Of a DNA stretch of 64,000 nucleotides, positions 39,358-49,132 are shown in pieces. Source of the stretch: Niastella caeni (GTDB lineage Bacteria; Bacteroidota; Bacteroidia; Chitinophagales; Chitinophagaceae); assembly GCF_004834005.1 (NCBI RefSeq), contig NZ_STFF01000015.1:1-64000 (forward strand), written 5' to 3'. Positions within the stretch are counted from its first letter, which is position 1; every line of letters starts with the position of its first letter. The translations under genes and the position numbers were made by a program. Below the pieces are notes generated by a model. It saw only the letters and a list, made by a program, of their open reading frames with translations. It ran no database searches and was not told the origin of the DNA.

Positions 39358-40178
39358 TCTTCCAGCGTGAACTTTTCATTGGTCCTTTTGCCGTTGCTAT
39401 ACCTGCAAATATTGTACAGGGCAATGACGAGCCGGGTGCTCATCCGCGGGTAGAACATTGTTTTAAAATACCTGCTTTGTCCGTTAAAGTGCGGGATGAT
39501 CGTTAGGAGGGGAGCATCGCAACAAAAATGCGAATTCATCTTTAAGTTGCGCAAATTAATAGTTCGTAAGGCAAATAGCAAGGGCTGGAACAGGGAATCG
39601 GGTAATTTCCCGGTGAAATAGCCTGCTGCAGTGCTGTCTTTCAGGTCGGTTTCCTGGTTATATACAACCGCTTTGTGTAATTTATATGTTCCGGTTCTAT
39701 CTACCTGCAGGTGATATGTATTGCAGGTGCCAAAACAACCGGTGGTATGAAAAGTGATCCATTCAAGTTCCAGGGCGCTGTCAAGCGTATAATCCTGCCG
39801 TTGAAAGGTGATTTGTTCCTGGTTTTTCCAAAAATTTTTGGAGAATGAAGATGCCGGGCTTACTACCAGCAGGCTGTCTGTAAGAGTTATAAGTTTCAGA
39901 TCATATCTGTCGAGATGTTGTACCTTAAAGTTGGTGCGGGAGCTGGTATATGTTTTTCGAAAGCTTAACGTATCGCCCAAAATAAGCAACCTGAAATGCT
40001 CTTCATATAAATCGGCGTTAGTCCAGTAATTGTAGTTCTTCAAGCCAGTGGTGTCGGCAATAAGTATATTTTCCTGGGCTGGGGTTACCCAACTTCCTTT
40101 TAGCAGGTGGTACTGTGCGTGGGACCCGGTGTGCATACAAAGGAGCGCTATGAAAAACAGCAGTTTACGCATTCTCAT
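39354..40178 (-). CDS. Exported protein with DUF6438-like domain
   Basis: A 274-residue protein with a signal peptide (1-21, ending SHAQ). The N-terminal half resembles a lipocalin-like or META-like beta domain (LLKGSWVTPAQENILIADT). The middle holds the segment ITFHTTGCFGTCNTYHLQVDRTGTYKL, which fits the DUF6438 pattern CFGxCxxY followed by a D-x-G-x-Y turn. The two cysteines probably form a disulfide. The function of that domain is unknown. It is convergent with the ECF operon. The next gene on the same strand (RlpA-like) lies 60 bases upstream. Confidence 0.75.
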   Translation of the reverse strand: MRMRKLLFFIALLCMHTGSHAQYHLLKGSWVTPAQENILIADTTGLKNYNYWTNADLYEEHFRLLILGDTLSFRKTYTSSRTNFKVQHLDRYDLKLITLTDSLLVVSPASSFSKNFWKNQEQITFQRQDYTLDSALELEWITFHTTGCFGTCNTYHLQVDRTGTYKLHKAVVYNQETDLKDSTAAGYFTGKLPDSLFQPLLFALRTINLRNLKMNSHFCCDAPLLTIIPHFNGQSRYFKTMFYPRMSTRLVIALYNICRYSNGKRTNEKFTLEE

Positions 40179-40238
40179 GTAACATTATTTTCCTGTTGAT
40201 GCGGAAAATAACTGCTTTACACACCTGCTGTAGCAAAA

Positions 40239-40616
40239 TTATTTCTTTTTACGTTTATACCTGATCTCAATAGTAGTAACACCAGCTTGTAACATACCCA
40301 GCTTACGCGCTGCTTTTTTGGAAACGTCCAGTATCCGGCCGGCAGCAAATGGTCCGCGGTCGTTGATGGTCACTTTTACTGAACGGCCGTTGGCAAGGTT
40401 AACCACTTTTACTTCAGTACCAAAGGGCAGGGTTCGGTGTGCTGCGGTTAATTTTTCCTGTTTGAATACTTCGCCGCTGGCAGTGGGGCGGCCCTGAAAT
40501 TTATCGGCATAAAAAGAGGCTTTACCGGTTTCAGTTATTTTACGGGCACAGGAAGTTAAACTGAGAAGGGTGGTAGCGGCTATTATAAATTGGCATATGC
40601 TCTTTTTCATTGGCAA
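40239..40616 (-). CDS. RlpA-like double-psi beta-barrel lipoprotein
   Basis: A 125-residue lipoprotein with a signal ending at SLTSCARK. The rest is one RlpA-type double-psi beta-barrel with the family motifs GKASFYADKFQGRPTASGE, LTAAHRTLPFGTEVKV, NDRGPF and RILDVSKKAARKLGM. RlpA proteins are septal lytic transglycosylases acting on bare glycan strands, and the aspartate of NDRGPF is the key acidic residue. There is no SPOR domain here, as in many Bacteroidota members. The gene is divergent from the DUF6152-like gene. Confidence 0.9.
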   Translation of the reverse strand: MPMKKSICQFIIAATTLLSLTSCARKITETGKASFYADKFQGRPTASGEVFKQEKLTAAHRTLPFGTEVKVVNLANGRSVKVTINDRGPFAAGRILDVSKKAARKLGMLQAGVTTIEIRYKRKKK

Positions 40617-40661
40617 GAAATTTAGTAAATTACTGTTACTTGTTGATCAAAATATTTTATT

Positions 40662-41015
40662 ATGAAAAAGTGGCAATTGCTTGTTGTAGTTTCGTTTGTT
40701 CTGCTTGCTGTTTCATTCAAGCCGTTCCATCATGGTTGGGCAAATTACAATCAGAAAAAAGTGCTCGATTATACAGGTATAGTGGAGGAATTTAAATTTG
40801 AGAATCCGCATGCAACCGCAAAGGTAAAGGATAAAAAGAAAACCTGGCTGGTAATTCTGGCGCCTACAAGCCGCATGGAATCGAGAGGGGTGCCCGCTGA
40901 TAAAATTGTAAAAGGAAGTAAACTTCGTGTTGTAGGGTATCCTCATAAATCGATCAATGATGAAATGCGTGCGGAAAGGATTTACGTGAACAATGTTAAA
41001 TTCGAATTGAGATAA
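40662..41015 (+). CDS. DUF6152-like exported protein
   Basis: A 117-residue protein with a signal peptide (1-20). A small beta-barrel domain has the pattern HHGWANYNQKKVLDYTGIVEEFKFENPHATAKV. The paired histidines and the NPHA motif are the DUF6152 landmark, which suggests a periplasmic metal- or ligand-binding domain, but no function is established. It is 2 bases from the next gene, a membrane protein. The same pairing of DUF6152 with a small membrane protein is common in other bacteria, so the two probably work together. Confidence 0.75.
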   Translation: MKKWQLLVVVSFVLLAVSFKPFHHGWANYNQKKVLDYTGIVEEFKFENPHATAKVKDKKKTWLVILAPTSRMESRGVPADKIVKGSKLRVVGYPHKSINDEMRAERIYVNNVKFELR

Positions 41016-41017
41016 CC

Positions 41018-41458
41018 GTGGTATTCAGGTGGATTGAAGCATCCTCAGTTGCGGCAGCCATACGTCAATCGACGTGGCTGTATCCGTTTATTGAGATCAT
41101 TCATATTCTGGGCATCGTGCTGGTGGCTGGTGGCGCTATCCTTTTCGATATTCAATTATTATCCACGACCAGCAAGCCAGTTATAGACAGCAGGTATTTA
41201 TTGAAGTGGTCGAAACGTGGGCTGATTATGGTAATACCGTCGGGACTGCTGTTGTTTTCAACCAATGCAATGGCATTATCAAACGATCCGGTATTTGGGA
41301 TGAAATTACTTTTATTATTGCTGGCTGCTATTAATGCATGGATTTTCCACATAAGGGTATATCTTCCCGCCAAATGGACTACTGCCAGGTATCATGCGAT
41401 AGCTTCAATAATTCTATGGATTAGCATCATATCGTGTGGAAGGTTGCTCGCATACTAA
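41018..41458 (+). CDS. DUF6644-like four-helix membrane protein
   Basis: A 146-residue membrane protein that starts with GTG two bases after the DUF6152-like gene. It has four hydrophobic helices at about 22-46, 64-84, 90-112 and 124-144. Histidines in IEIIHILGIV (helix 1), NAWIFHIRVY (helix 3) and TARYHAIASI (helix 4) sit on membrane faces and could bind haem or metal, as in cytochrome b-like four-helix proteins, but this is inference. A terminator-like hairpin follows at 41490-41519. Confidence 0.72.
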   Translation: MVFRWIEASSVAAAIRQSTWLYPFIEIIHILGIVLVAGGAILFDIQLLSTTSKPVIDSRYLLKWSKRGLIMVIPSGLLLFSTNAMALSNDPVFGMKLLLLLLAAINAWIFHIRVYLPAKWTTARYHAIASIILWISIISCGRLLAY

Positions 41459-41489
41459 CTGCATTCTTTTCAATCACAATATTAAGCCG

Positions 41490-41519
41490 AAGCCGTTCTC
41501 AACAATTAAGAGGCGGCTT
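41490..41519 (+). terminator. Intrinsic terminator after the DUF6152/DUF6644-like pair
   Basis: AAGCCG at 41490-41495 pairs with CGGCTT at 41514-41519 across an 18-base loop, followed by TTGCTTTTT. It separates the upstream pair of genes from the SusCD locus. Confidence 0.55.
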
Positions 41520-41566
41520 TTGCTTTTTCAACCTTATATAAAAAAATTAATATTCTTCAGATAAAG

Positions 41567-41586
41567 ATTGAATCAAATTGAATCAA
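41567..41586 (+). repeat. Tandem 10-bp repeat upstream of the SusCD locus
   Basis: ATTGAATCAA occurs twice in immediate succession at 41567-41576 and 41577-41586. Each unit contains the palindrome TTGAATCAA. A -7-like element, TAATTTTA, follows at about 41627. The repeats are about 80-100 bases upstream of the first gene of the locus and may be an activator site, though no regulator gene is next to it. Confidence 0.45.
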
Positions 41587-41667
41587 GTTTGAAACGGAAT
41601 GAATAAGCGCTCTTTGAACCTTCTCGTAATTTTAGTTTAATAGTCTAACTGCTTATAACGATTGCTT

Positions 41668-42987
41668 ATGACTCCTAAACTTGCCTGTGGGTTCAAAAGG
41701 GGCTGGCTGGTGGCGTCCCTTATTTTTTTCATATTATGTGGTTGCTCCAAGAAAAGCACTACCAAAGAAACAGCCGCTTACGATCCTTCAAAACCGGTTA
41801 CCATTACCCGCATTTCGCCCGATAGCGGTGGCGTTAGCACCCAACTGATAATATACGGTTCTAATTTTGGAAACGATACCTCGAAAATTAAAGTATATAT
41901 AAATGGTCATCGCGCTCCTTTGATCGGGACCAATGGCGCTGCCCTTTATGTGTTGATTCCTTCGAAAGCCGGCTCTGGCGATGTAAAAGTGATGGTGGGA
42001 ACGGATCAGATACAGGAGGCAACCGCTCCTTCTCCATTCAATTATATCTTTTTCCCGCGCGTAAGTACGCTCGCCGGTTTTACTGATAAGGACGGCCGAA
42101 CGGCCATTGTTGACGGCCCCATTAATAAAGCGCAATTTGAAGAACCTTACTGGCTGTGCTTTGATGAACAAAAGAATATTTATTTATTGGAAGAGCATAG
42201 GGGATTGCGATTTATAAATGCCGATAAAACTGAAGTCTCTACCAAATTCAGAACAGGGAATGGACTGGGCAGGCCCAGAACTCTTTCATTTAATCCAACC
42301 TGGGATACGTTGTATATAACAAACGATCAGTGGGACTGGACGGGATTAAGCACCGCTGTTGCTACGAAGGCAGATAATTTTACAAGATGGACTTCTCTCA
42401 TCTATAGCCAGACTACGAATGGTGGCGCCGCACAACCACAAACCGGCGATTATTTTTTTAATGCCTATTCTACCGGCGCCATTTTTAAGTTGGATAGAAC
42501 CGCAAAAGTTTCCAAAGAACTATTTCGCATTGGCGATGTAAGTTGGGAATTCAATATTCAATTTGCGCCCAGCGGCGATTTCGCTTACATCGTTGTGGTT
42601 AACCAGCATTATATTTTAAAATCAAGATTTAACCGGGAAACCGGGCAACTGGAAACGCCGGTACATTTTGTTGGCGGAAGAAGAAGCTGGGGTCATAAAG
42701 ATGGCGTAGGGATCGACGCCCGGTTTGATCAACCTCACCAGGGCGCGTTTGATGAATATGATAATTTTTATGTGTGCGATATTCATAACCATTGCATCCG
42801 CAAAATAACGCCGGAAGGCGTGGTGAGCACCTTTGCAGGTCGCCCGGGCAGCTATGGATACACGGATGGTGCATTACGTGATGCACAGTTTGACCGGCCT
42901 ATGGGAATCATTTATGATCGCCAGTCGGGCGCTTTTTATGTAGCGGATCAAAAGAACAGGCGCATCAGAACCATCTCCACAGAATAA
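41668..42987 (+). CDS. IPT/TIG and NHL-repeat lipoprotein of the SusCD locus
   Basis: A 439-residue surface lipoprotein (lipobox ending at C26, ILCGCSKK). Residues about 45-125 form an IPT/TIG immunoglobulin-like domain (ITRISPDSGGVSTQLIIYGSNFG). The rest is an NHL-type beta-propeller with repeats such as FDEYDNFYVCDIHNHCIRKITPEGVVSTFAGRPGSYGYTDGALRDAQF. I start at the ATG at 41668, because the frame extended to 41662 would need TTG. Proteins with this layout often accompany SusC/SusD pairs and probably bind the glycan or peptide ligand at the cell surface. It is the first gene of a four-gene unit. Confidence 0.85.
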   Translation: MTPKLACGFKRGWLVASLIFFILCGCSKKSTTKETAAYDPSKPVTITRISPDSGGVSTQLIIYGSNFGNDTSKIKVYINGHRAPLIGTNGAALYVLIPSKAGSGDVKVMVGTDQIQEATAPSPFNYIFFPRVSTLAGFTDKDGRTAIVDGPINKAQFEEPYWLCFDEQKNIYLLEEHRGLRFINADKTEVSTKFRTGNGLGRPRTLSFNPTWDTLYITNDQWDWTGLSTAVATKADNFTRWTSLIYSQTTNGGAAQPQTGDYFFNAYSTGAIFKLDRTAKVSKELFRIGDVSWEFNIQFAPSGDFAYIVVVNQHYILKSRFNRETGQLETPVHFVGGRRSWGHKDGVGIDARFDQPHQGAFDEYDNFYVCDIHNHCIRKITPEGVVSTFAGRPGSYGYTDGALRDAQFDRPMGIIYDRQSGAFYVADQKNRRIRTISTE

Positions 42988-43008
42988 CCTAACCTGAATA
43001 TTGTTACA

Positions 43009-46000
43009 ATGAAAATATTTATAACCTTACTGCTGCTTATGATGGGTAGTTGCCTGCGGGCGAATGCCCAGGAATATATACAGGTATCGGGTACTGTTAT
43101 TGATGCCACCAATAGCACGCTTACAGGCGTAAGCGTATCTATAAAAGACAGGGTAGGTGGCGGCACCATGACGAATGACAAAGGTCGATATACAGTGCGG
43201 ATTGAACCGTATAGTACATTAATTTTTTCACATGTTGGTTTTGCAAGTCAGGAAATCAGGATTGGCAATAAAAGCCTGCTGAACGTTACGCTTAAGCCTG
43301 TTGATTCAAATGCTTTGTCCCAGGTAATAGTTACGGCTGCGGGGCCGCAGAAAAAGATCTCTGTTGTTGGCGCTGTTACAGCTATAAACGTCGACGAGTT
43401 GCGAACGCCTACAGCTAATATCACCAATGGACTGGCAGGCAATGTTCCCGGAATAATCGCGATGCAAGGATCTGGTGAACCGGGGAATAACCAATCTGAA
43501 TTCTGGATTCGTGGCATTTCAACATTTGGTGCTAATCAAAGCGCCCTGGTATTGGTAGATGGGTTTGAGCGTCCTTTCAACGAAATAAATATTGAAGACA
43601 TTCAATCCTTTTCGGTATTGAAAGATGCGTCCGCTACTGCCATTTATGGTTCAAGAGGCGCTAACGGCGTAGTGTTGATCACCACAAAAAGAGGTAGGGC
43701 AGGAAAAGTGAATATCGATGGGAAAATGGAATACGGCTATTTAACGCGTACGCGCACACCCAAATTTGTTGATGGTTATACGTATGCTCAATTGGTGAAC
43801 GAAGCAAAGATCACAAGGAACCAGGAACCGTTATATACGCCCAATGAATTGGAGATTATCAGGGAAGGGTTAGATCCCGATCTATATCCTAATGTAAACT
43901 GGCAGGATAAAATGCTCAAGAATGGCGCTAACATCTACCGGGCCGCCATTAACCTTTCCGGTGGCGCATCCATTGCCCGGTATTTTGTATCGGCCAGCTT
44001 CGTTGATGAAGGAGGAATGTATAAAACCGATCAGGCGTTAAAAGACTATAAGACCAATGCCCACCTGTCGAGATGGAATTATCGCGTGAATTATGATCTG
44101 GATATTTCAGGAACAACAACTTTGGCGTTGGGCGTTTCAGGCTTCCTGGAAAAACAAAACTTCCCCGGTTTAAATAATCTCAACATCTGGTATTCACTTA
44201 TTGGCCAGTCGCCGGTATCAATTCCTTTTATGTATTCGAATGGACTTACACCTGCTTACGGTACAGGTAGCAGGACCAATCCCTGGGTGTTGGCCACGCA
44301 AACCGGCTACCGGGAACATTGGGAAAATAAGACCGAATCAAATGTTACCCTTAACCAGCGGTTAGATATGCTTACCAGGGGACTACGATTAACAGCCCGT
44401 TTGGCTTTTGATGCAAACAGCATAAACGATATTAACCGCATTAAATGGCCAGAGCAATATAACAACGAGCGCAGGCGCGACAGGAACGGTAAGCTGATCA
44501 TGCATAGGATATCAACCGAGCAATTGATGAAACAGGAAACAGGTTCGTGGGGAGAACGGGTGTACCAGGCAGATGTTGAACTGGGCTATAGCAGGAACTT
44601 TGCAAGCAGGCACAATGTGGAAGGTTTGCTGAAATCATTTGTTCGTGAACAACGGCAAACGCAAAACCTGGGAACGGATATCAGGAACGGATTACCCCGT
44701 CGCAATTTGTCGCTTGCAGGCCGCGCCATGTATGGATATAAGAACCGGTATCTTGTAGAATTCAATTTTGGTTATACAGGTTCAGAGAATTTCAAAAAGG
44801 GACATCAGTTTGGATTTTTTCCTGCGGTAGCTGTGGGTTGGAATATTGCGGAAGAAAATTTCATTCAGGAGAAAATGGATTGGCTCGATCTGTTTAAAGT
44901 CCGTTATTCTATTGGTGAAGTGGGTAATGATAATTTTGGCGGCTTGCGCTTTGCCTACTTAAGCACCATAGAAAGCGGCGGCAGCTTTAATTTTGGCGAG
45001 CCGGTAAGTCCGAATAGTTATCCCGGTCTATATTATACGCAGGTGGCTTCCGATGCGCTCACCTGGGAAGTAGCCAGGAAGCAAAACCTGGGCATCGATA
45101 TCAATATCCTGAACAGTTTATTTTCTTTCACACTCGACATCTTCCAGGAAACACGCAGGAACATTTATATACAAAGAAGCCAGTTGCCCGAAATGGTGGG
45201 GATTAACAGCCAACCCTGGGCAAATGTAGGTAGAATGGATAACCGCGGCATCGACGGCAACTTCGGGGTAAGAAAAAAGGTCGGCAATATAAATTTTACG
45301 TTACGGGGAAATCTTACTTATTATAAAAACAAGATCCAGGAGCGCGACGAGCAACAGAACCCTTATTATTATTTGCTGCAACAGGGTTTTAGAGCCGAGC
45401 AAACAAGAGGGTTGATTGCACTGGGTTTGTTTGCAGATTATGAAGATATAAGGAACAGTCCGAAGCAAACATTTGGCACCTATATGCCGGGCGACATTAA
45501 GTACAAAGATGTGAATGGTGACGGAATTATTAATGACGAAGACATAGTGCCTATCGGTGCAAGCTGGCGGCCGGCGCTCGAATATGGAATGGGGTTATCT
45601 GCCTCCTGGAAACAATTGGATGTAAATGTGCATTTCCAGGGCGCAGGCCGCAATTCCTATTTTTTAAACGGTCCTACGGTGTATCCATTTGTAGAAGGCG
45701 CCTGGGGAAATATCCTGGCAGAAGTAACGGACCCGGGCAGCCGGTGGATCTCAAAAGATATTGCCGGCAATCATACGGAGGCGGAGAATCCTAATGCCAA
45801 ATATCCGCGCCTGAGTTACGGCGGCAATGCTAATAACTATCGGGCGTCTACTTTCTGGATGAGGAACGGCGCTTACCTGCGCTTTAAGACATTGGATATT
45901 GGGTACAGGATACCTGCTAAAATTGCCACCCGGTTGCGCCTCACCAATTGGCGATTGTACCTGCTGGTACAGAACCTGATGGTGTGGGATAATGTAAAAG

Positions 46001-46086
46001 TTTGGGACCCTGAAATGGCCAGCAGTGATGGAACCCGTTACCCATTGCCCAAAACAATAACAATAGGCATGACTTTCAAATTTTAA
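43009..46086 (+). CDS. SusC/RagA family TonB-linked outer membrane protein
   Basis: A 1025-residue outer membrane transporter with a signal peptide (1-20, ending NAQE). It has a carboxypeptidase-regulatory-like domain (about 22-100) and the TonB box region SQVIVTA. The plug has NITNGLAGNVPGI, FWIRGISTFG and VLKDASATAIYGSRGANGVVLITTKRG. The long barrel ends in MTFKF. SusC-type proteins import oligosaccharides or peptides with a SusD lid. It lies 21 bases after the TIG/NHL gene and 20 bases before susD. Its substrate is unknown because no degradative enzyme is linked to it here. Confidence 0.96.
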   Translation: MKIFITLLLLMMGSCLRANAQEYIQVSGTVIDATNSTLTGVSVSIKDRVGGGTMTNDKGRYTVRIEPYSTLIFSHVGFASQEIRIGNKSLLNVTLKPVDSNALSQVIVTAAGPQKKISVVGAVTAINVDELRTPTANITNGLAGNVPGIIAMQGSGEPGNNQSEFWIRGISTFGANQSALVLVDGFERPFNEINIEDIQSFSVLKDASATAIYGSRGANGVVLITTKRGRAGKVNIDGKMEYGYLTRTRTPKFVDGYTYAQLVNEAKITRNQEPLYTPNELEIIREGLDPDLYPNVNWQDKMLKNGANIYRAAINLSGGASIARYFVSASFVDEGGMYKTDQALKDYKTNAHLSRWNYRVNYDLDISGTTTLALGVSGFLEKQNFPGLNNLNIWYSLIGQSPVSIPFMYSNGLTPAYGTGSRTNPWVLATQTGYREHWENKTESNVTLNQRLDMLTRGLRLTARLAFDANSINDINRIKWPEQYNNERRRDRNGKLIMHRISTEQLMKQETGSWGERVYQADVELGYSRNFASRHNVEGLLKSFVREQRQTQNLGTDIRNGLPRRNLSLAGRAMYGYKNRYLVEFNFGYTGSENFKKGHQFGFFPAVAVGWNIAEENFIQEKMDWLDLFKVRYSIGEVGNDNFGGLRFAYLSTIESGGSFNFGEPVSPNSYPGLYYTQVASDALTWEVARKQNLGIDINILNSLFSFTLDIFQETRRNIYIQRSQLPEMVGINSQPWANVGRMDNRGIDGNFGVRKKVGNINFTLRGNLTYYKNKIQERDEQQNPYYYLLQQGFRAEQTRGLIALGLFADYEDIRNSPKQTFGTYMPGDIKYKDVNGDGIINDEDIVPIGASWRPALEYGMGLSASWKQLDVNVHFQGAGRNSYFLNGPTVYPFVEGAWGNILAEVTDPGSRWISKDIAGNHTEAENPNAKYPRLSYGGNANNYRASTFWMRNGAYLRFKTLDIGYRIPAKIATRLRLTNWRLYLLVQNLMVWDNVKVWDPEMASSDGTRYPLPKTITIGMTFKF

Positions 46087-46106
46087 TCAACCAATAATCC
46101 ATTGGT

Positions 46107-48101
46107 ATGAAAATATATTTTCTTTTAATTGTCGCTGTCATTTGCAGTTCCCTTCAATCCTGCAAAAAGTACATGGATATGGATCATTTCTTTAAGGACA
46201 GGATGAATATAGACACCTTGTTTGTGCGGAAAGATTATGCAGATCAATGGCTGGCAAATGTGTATACGCATTTACGGGAAGAGAACCTTGATGTGGCCAG
46301 TAAGGATTATGCACCTTTCAACCTGATATCCGATGATATGTTCTTTGGAGACCGCGGCGATGAATTAGACGGCCGGAGTTATAAGAATTATAAGAACGGC
46401 GAATACACCGAAAGCTGGATACAACGCTCGTGGGGATCCTGTTACCAGGGCATTCGTAAAGCATCGATCTATATTTTTAACATTGATCGCAACCGTGAGA
46501 TGAGCACTGAAGAGATTGCTACCGGAAAAGCCGAAGCGCGTTTTTTAAGGGCTTATTATTATTGGTTACTTATTAGAAAATATGGGCCTGTACCATTAGT
46601 ACCCGGCGAAGGCATTGATTATACGTTGCCTTATGAAGAACTGGCCATACCAAGAAGTTCATATGACAATTGCGTTGATTTCATTACAAGCGAGCTGGCA
46701 ATAGCCGCGAGGAACCTCCCATTAACGCAAACAAGCCGGGACAGAGTACGGCCAACAAAAGGTGCGGCATTAGCCGCGCGGGCAAAAGTGTATTTATATG
46801 CGGCCAGCCCGGAGTTTAATGGCAACACAGAAATGGCCGAGCTCGTAGATCACGAGGGAAATCAACTCATATCCCAGGTATATAATGAAGAGAAATGGGC
46901 AAAAGCCGCTGCTGCGGCAAAAGAGGTTATTGACCTCAATGTGTACCGGCTTTTTACGGCTCCCTTCAATGCCACCGATCAGGGACCGGCGCAGCCAAAA
47001 ACAATTGTTCCGCCTTTCAACGCCAGGTATTCAAACTCGTCGTTTCCCAATGGCTGGAAAGATATTGATCCCTTTGAGTCGTATCGCCAGTTATTCAACG
47101 GTGCGCTTACAGCTTCAGGGAATCCTGAATTGATATTCTCGCGTGTGGCTGAATTAAGTAACGTTGGCCCGGAGGCGTTGGCAAAGCACCAGACGCCTTA
47201 CTCCATGGGTGGCTGGAATGCACATGGCATTACGCAAAAACAATGTGATGCCTATTATCTGAACGACGGAAACAACATTCCCGTAAACCCCAGGGTAAAT
47301 GGCTTTACAACCAACGATAAAGATCATCTGCCGTTACCAGCAGGAGTGTCGATGCAGTATGCAAACCGCGAGCCTCGTTTTTATGCCTCTGTTGCTTACA
47401 ATGGAAGCCTCTGGTACCGGTTGAGCGCATTGGATCCTACTTTACGAAGCAAGCAGATCTTTTATTACAGGGGAGAACCGGATGGAAAGCAGCCCGCGTC
47501 ACCACAGTTTCATGTAAGGACCGGTTTGGGGGTCAAAAAGTTTGTTAATCCAATTGATTCACACGATGGAAAAGTATTAGGCTCCTTTGTGGTGCCGAAG
47601 TATGAGCCCGCTATCCGGTATGCAGAAGTCCTGTTGATTTTTGCGGAAGCCCTCAATGAGTTAGGCGGTTCTTATAATATCCCCGATTATACCGGAACAA
47701 CAACGCACGCTATTTCCAGGAGCGTGCCCGACATGAGCAACGCCATAAGTCAGATACGAATAAGAGCGGGGTTGCCTGATTTTGATGGAAGCGTCTATGG
47801 TTCAAAAGAGATATTCAGGAAAGCGCTGAAAAGAGAAAGGCAAATTGAGTTGCTTGGGGAAAACCACCGGTATTACGATCTCCGGCGTTGGAAAGACGCG
47901 CCGCTAGAAGAAGCCATGCCTGTTATGGGTTGTAATATGGATATGACTTCTGCGCAACGAGAGCTGTTTCACACGCCGGTTGTTATTCCTTCTTTCCCAA
48001 CCATCTTCGTAAAAAAAATGTACCTGTGGCCCATTGCACATGAAGAGTTAAGACGAAATAAAAAGTTAACTCAAAACCCCGGCTGGACTACGCCTTATTA
48101 A
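46107..48101 (+). CDS. SusD/RagB family nutrient-binding lipoprotein
   Basis: A 664-residue lipoprotein with a lipobox ending at C19 (SLQSCKKY). The tetratricopeptide-type helical fold is shown by ATGKAEARFLRAYYYWLLIRKYG (about residues 134-156), GAALAARAKVYLYAASPEF, EKWAKAAAAAKEVID and, near the end, RKALKRERQIELLGENHRYYDLRRW, which is the SusD C-terminal signature. It closes the SusC pore as a substrate-binding lid. It is longer than typical SusD (about 500-550 residues), with extra loops in the middle. Short AT-rich repeats separate it from the next gene. Confidence 0.95.
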   Translation: MKIYFLLIVAVICSSLQSCKKYMDMDHFFKDRMNIDTLFVRKDYADQWLANVYTHLREENLDVASKDYAPFNLISDDMFFGDRGDELDGRSYKNYKNGEYTESWIQRSWGSCYQGIRKASIYIFNIDRNREMSTEEIATGKAEARFLRAYYYWLLIRKYGPVPLVPGEGIDYTLPYEELAIPRSSYDNCVDFITSELAIAARNLPLTQTSRDRVRPTKGAALAARAKVYLYAASPEFNGNTEMAELVDHEGNQLISQVYNEEKWAKAAAAAKEVIDLNVYRLFTAPFNATDQGPAQPKTIVPPFNARYSNSSFPNGWKDIDPFESYRQLFNGALTASGNPELIFSRVAELSNVGPEALAKHQTPYSMGGWNAHGITQKQCDAYYLNDGNNIPVNPRVNGFTTNDKDHLPLPAGVSMQYANREPRFYASVAYNGSLWYRLSALDPTLRSKQIFYYRGEPDGKQPASPQFHVRTGLGVKKFVNPIDSHDGKVLGSFVVPKYEPAIRYAEVLLIFAEALNELGGSYNIPDYTGTTTHAISRSVPDMSNAISQIRIRAGLPDFDGSVYGSKEIFRKALKRERQIELLGENHRYYDLRRWKDAPLEEAMPVMGCNMDMTSAQRELFHTPVVIPSFPTIFVKKMYLWPIAHEELRRNKKLTQNPGWTTPY

Positions 48102-48151
48102 CAATAGGCAATAGACAATAGACAATATGCAATAGGCAAGAAACAATAAGT
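48102..48151 (+). repeat. Short AT-rich tandem repeats between susD and the next lipoprotein gene
   Basis: Units of the type CAATAGG/CAATAGA/CAATATG follow each other about six times in register of 7-8 bases. The array is non-coding and lies in the 68-base gap before the DUF4361-like gene. It looks like a simple-sequence tract that can slip, not a protein-binding site. Confidence 0.55.
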
Positions 48152-48169
48152 AATGACAAATGCATACAT

Positions 48170-49132
48170 ATGAGAAAAATTTCTTTATATATTTTATTCA
48201 GCCTGTTTGTAAGCACTTCCTGTAATAAAGAATGGACAAAAGAGCTATATGTAAAAGAAGTGTCGTTTGTAAAGAGTGGTGTTGTTAAAGTGTACGCGAA
48301 ATATAAAAGTCAGGGTGGGGTAGTAACAGTTAAAGTGCCGGTTGTGTTAAGTGGTTCAACGGGCAACCCGGATGATATTGAAGTTACGATCGCTATAGAT
48401 AAGGATACGCTAAACGACCTGAACTTTGACAGGTTCAGGTTGCGAAAGGACTTGTATTTTCATGAGCTACCCGAAGTGAATTATTCTTTTAAATCAATGA
48501 CCACAGTCATACCCAAAGGAACGTTGCAAGGTTACTTTGAATTAGCGTTGAAATTGGAGAATCTGGACCTGATAAACAAATATATTTTGCCGGTAAAAAT
48601 TGTGTCAACCTCAAATGATAATGTTGCCAAAAGAAGATGGTTTAGTAAATCGCTTATGCAGATCATTCCATTTAACGACTATTCAAACAGGTATTCCAAT
48701 GCCGGTCTTATATGGAACAGGGATGTACCACAAAATAATCAAACCGCATTGACCACGCCGCACCGCACCGCATTTGTGGTAAATGAGCAAACGGTATTTT
48801 TCTTTGCAGGGAATATTGACGAAGAAGCATTTGACAGGACAATGTATAAAATTACAGCTACGTTCAATCCCGATAGTACCGTTAAGCTTGCTGCACCCGA
48901 TACCAATATAAAATTCTCTTCTAAAAAAGGCGTCTATACCATAAGCAAAAAAATGGATGAAGTACAGCCTTACCTGGAAAAAACGTATATAACAATGAAC
49001 CTGGAGTATTGGTATAGCGATATCACCAATCCTGCATTTCCCATTAACTACCGGTTTGTTGGGCCATTAACCCTCGAACGGATAAGAAATACCCAGATCC
49101 CTGATGAAGACCAGCAGGCGCAAATTGAATAA
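48170..49132 (+). CDS. DUF4973/DUF4361-like surface lipoprotein of the SusCD locus
   Basis: A 320-residue lipoprotein (lipobox ending at C18, VSTSCNKEW). The first half is an Ig-like domain (ELYVKEVSFVKSGVVKVYAKYKS, VPVVLSGSTGNPDDIEVTIAID) of the DUF4973/DUF1735 kind. The second half fits DUF4361 (YSNAGLIWNRDVP, NLEYWYSDITNPAFPINYRFVGPLTLER). Proteins with this pair of domains bind ligand at the cell surface next to SusD. It is the last gene of the unit. The 3' end of the gene, including its stop codon, is duplicated 66 bp downstream. Confidence 0.82.
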   Translation: MRKISLYILFSLFVSTSCNKEWTKELYVKEVSFVKSGVVKVYAKYKSQGGVVTVKVPVVLSGSTGNPDDIEVTIAIDKDTLNDLNFDRFRLRKDLYFHELPEVNYSFKSMTTVIPKGTLQGYFELALKLENLDLINKYILPVKIVSTSNDNVAKRRWFSKSLMQIIPFNDYSNRYSNAGLIWNRDVPQNNQTALTTPHRTAFVVNEQTVFFFAGNIDEEAFDRTMYKITATFNPDSTVKLAAPDTNIKFSSKKGVYTISKKMDEVQPYLEKTYITMNLEYWYSDITNPAFPINYRFVGPLTLERIRNTQIPDEDQQAQIE

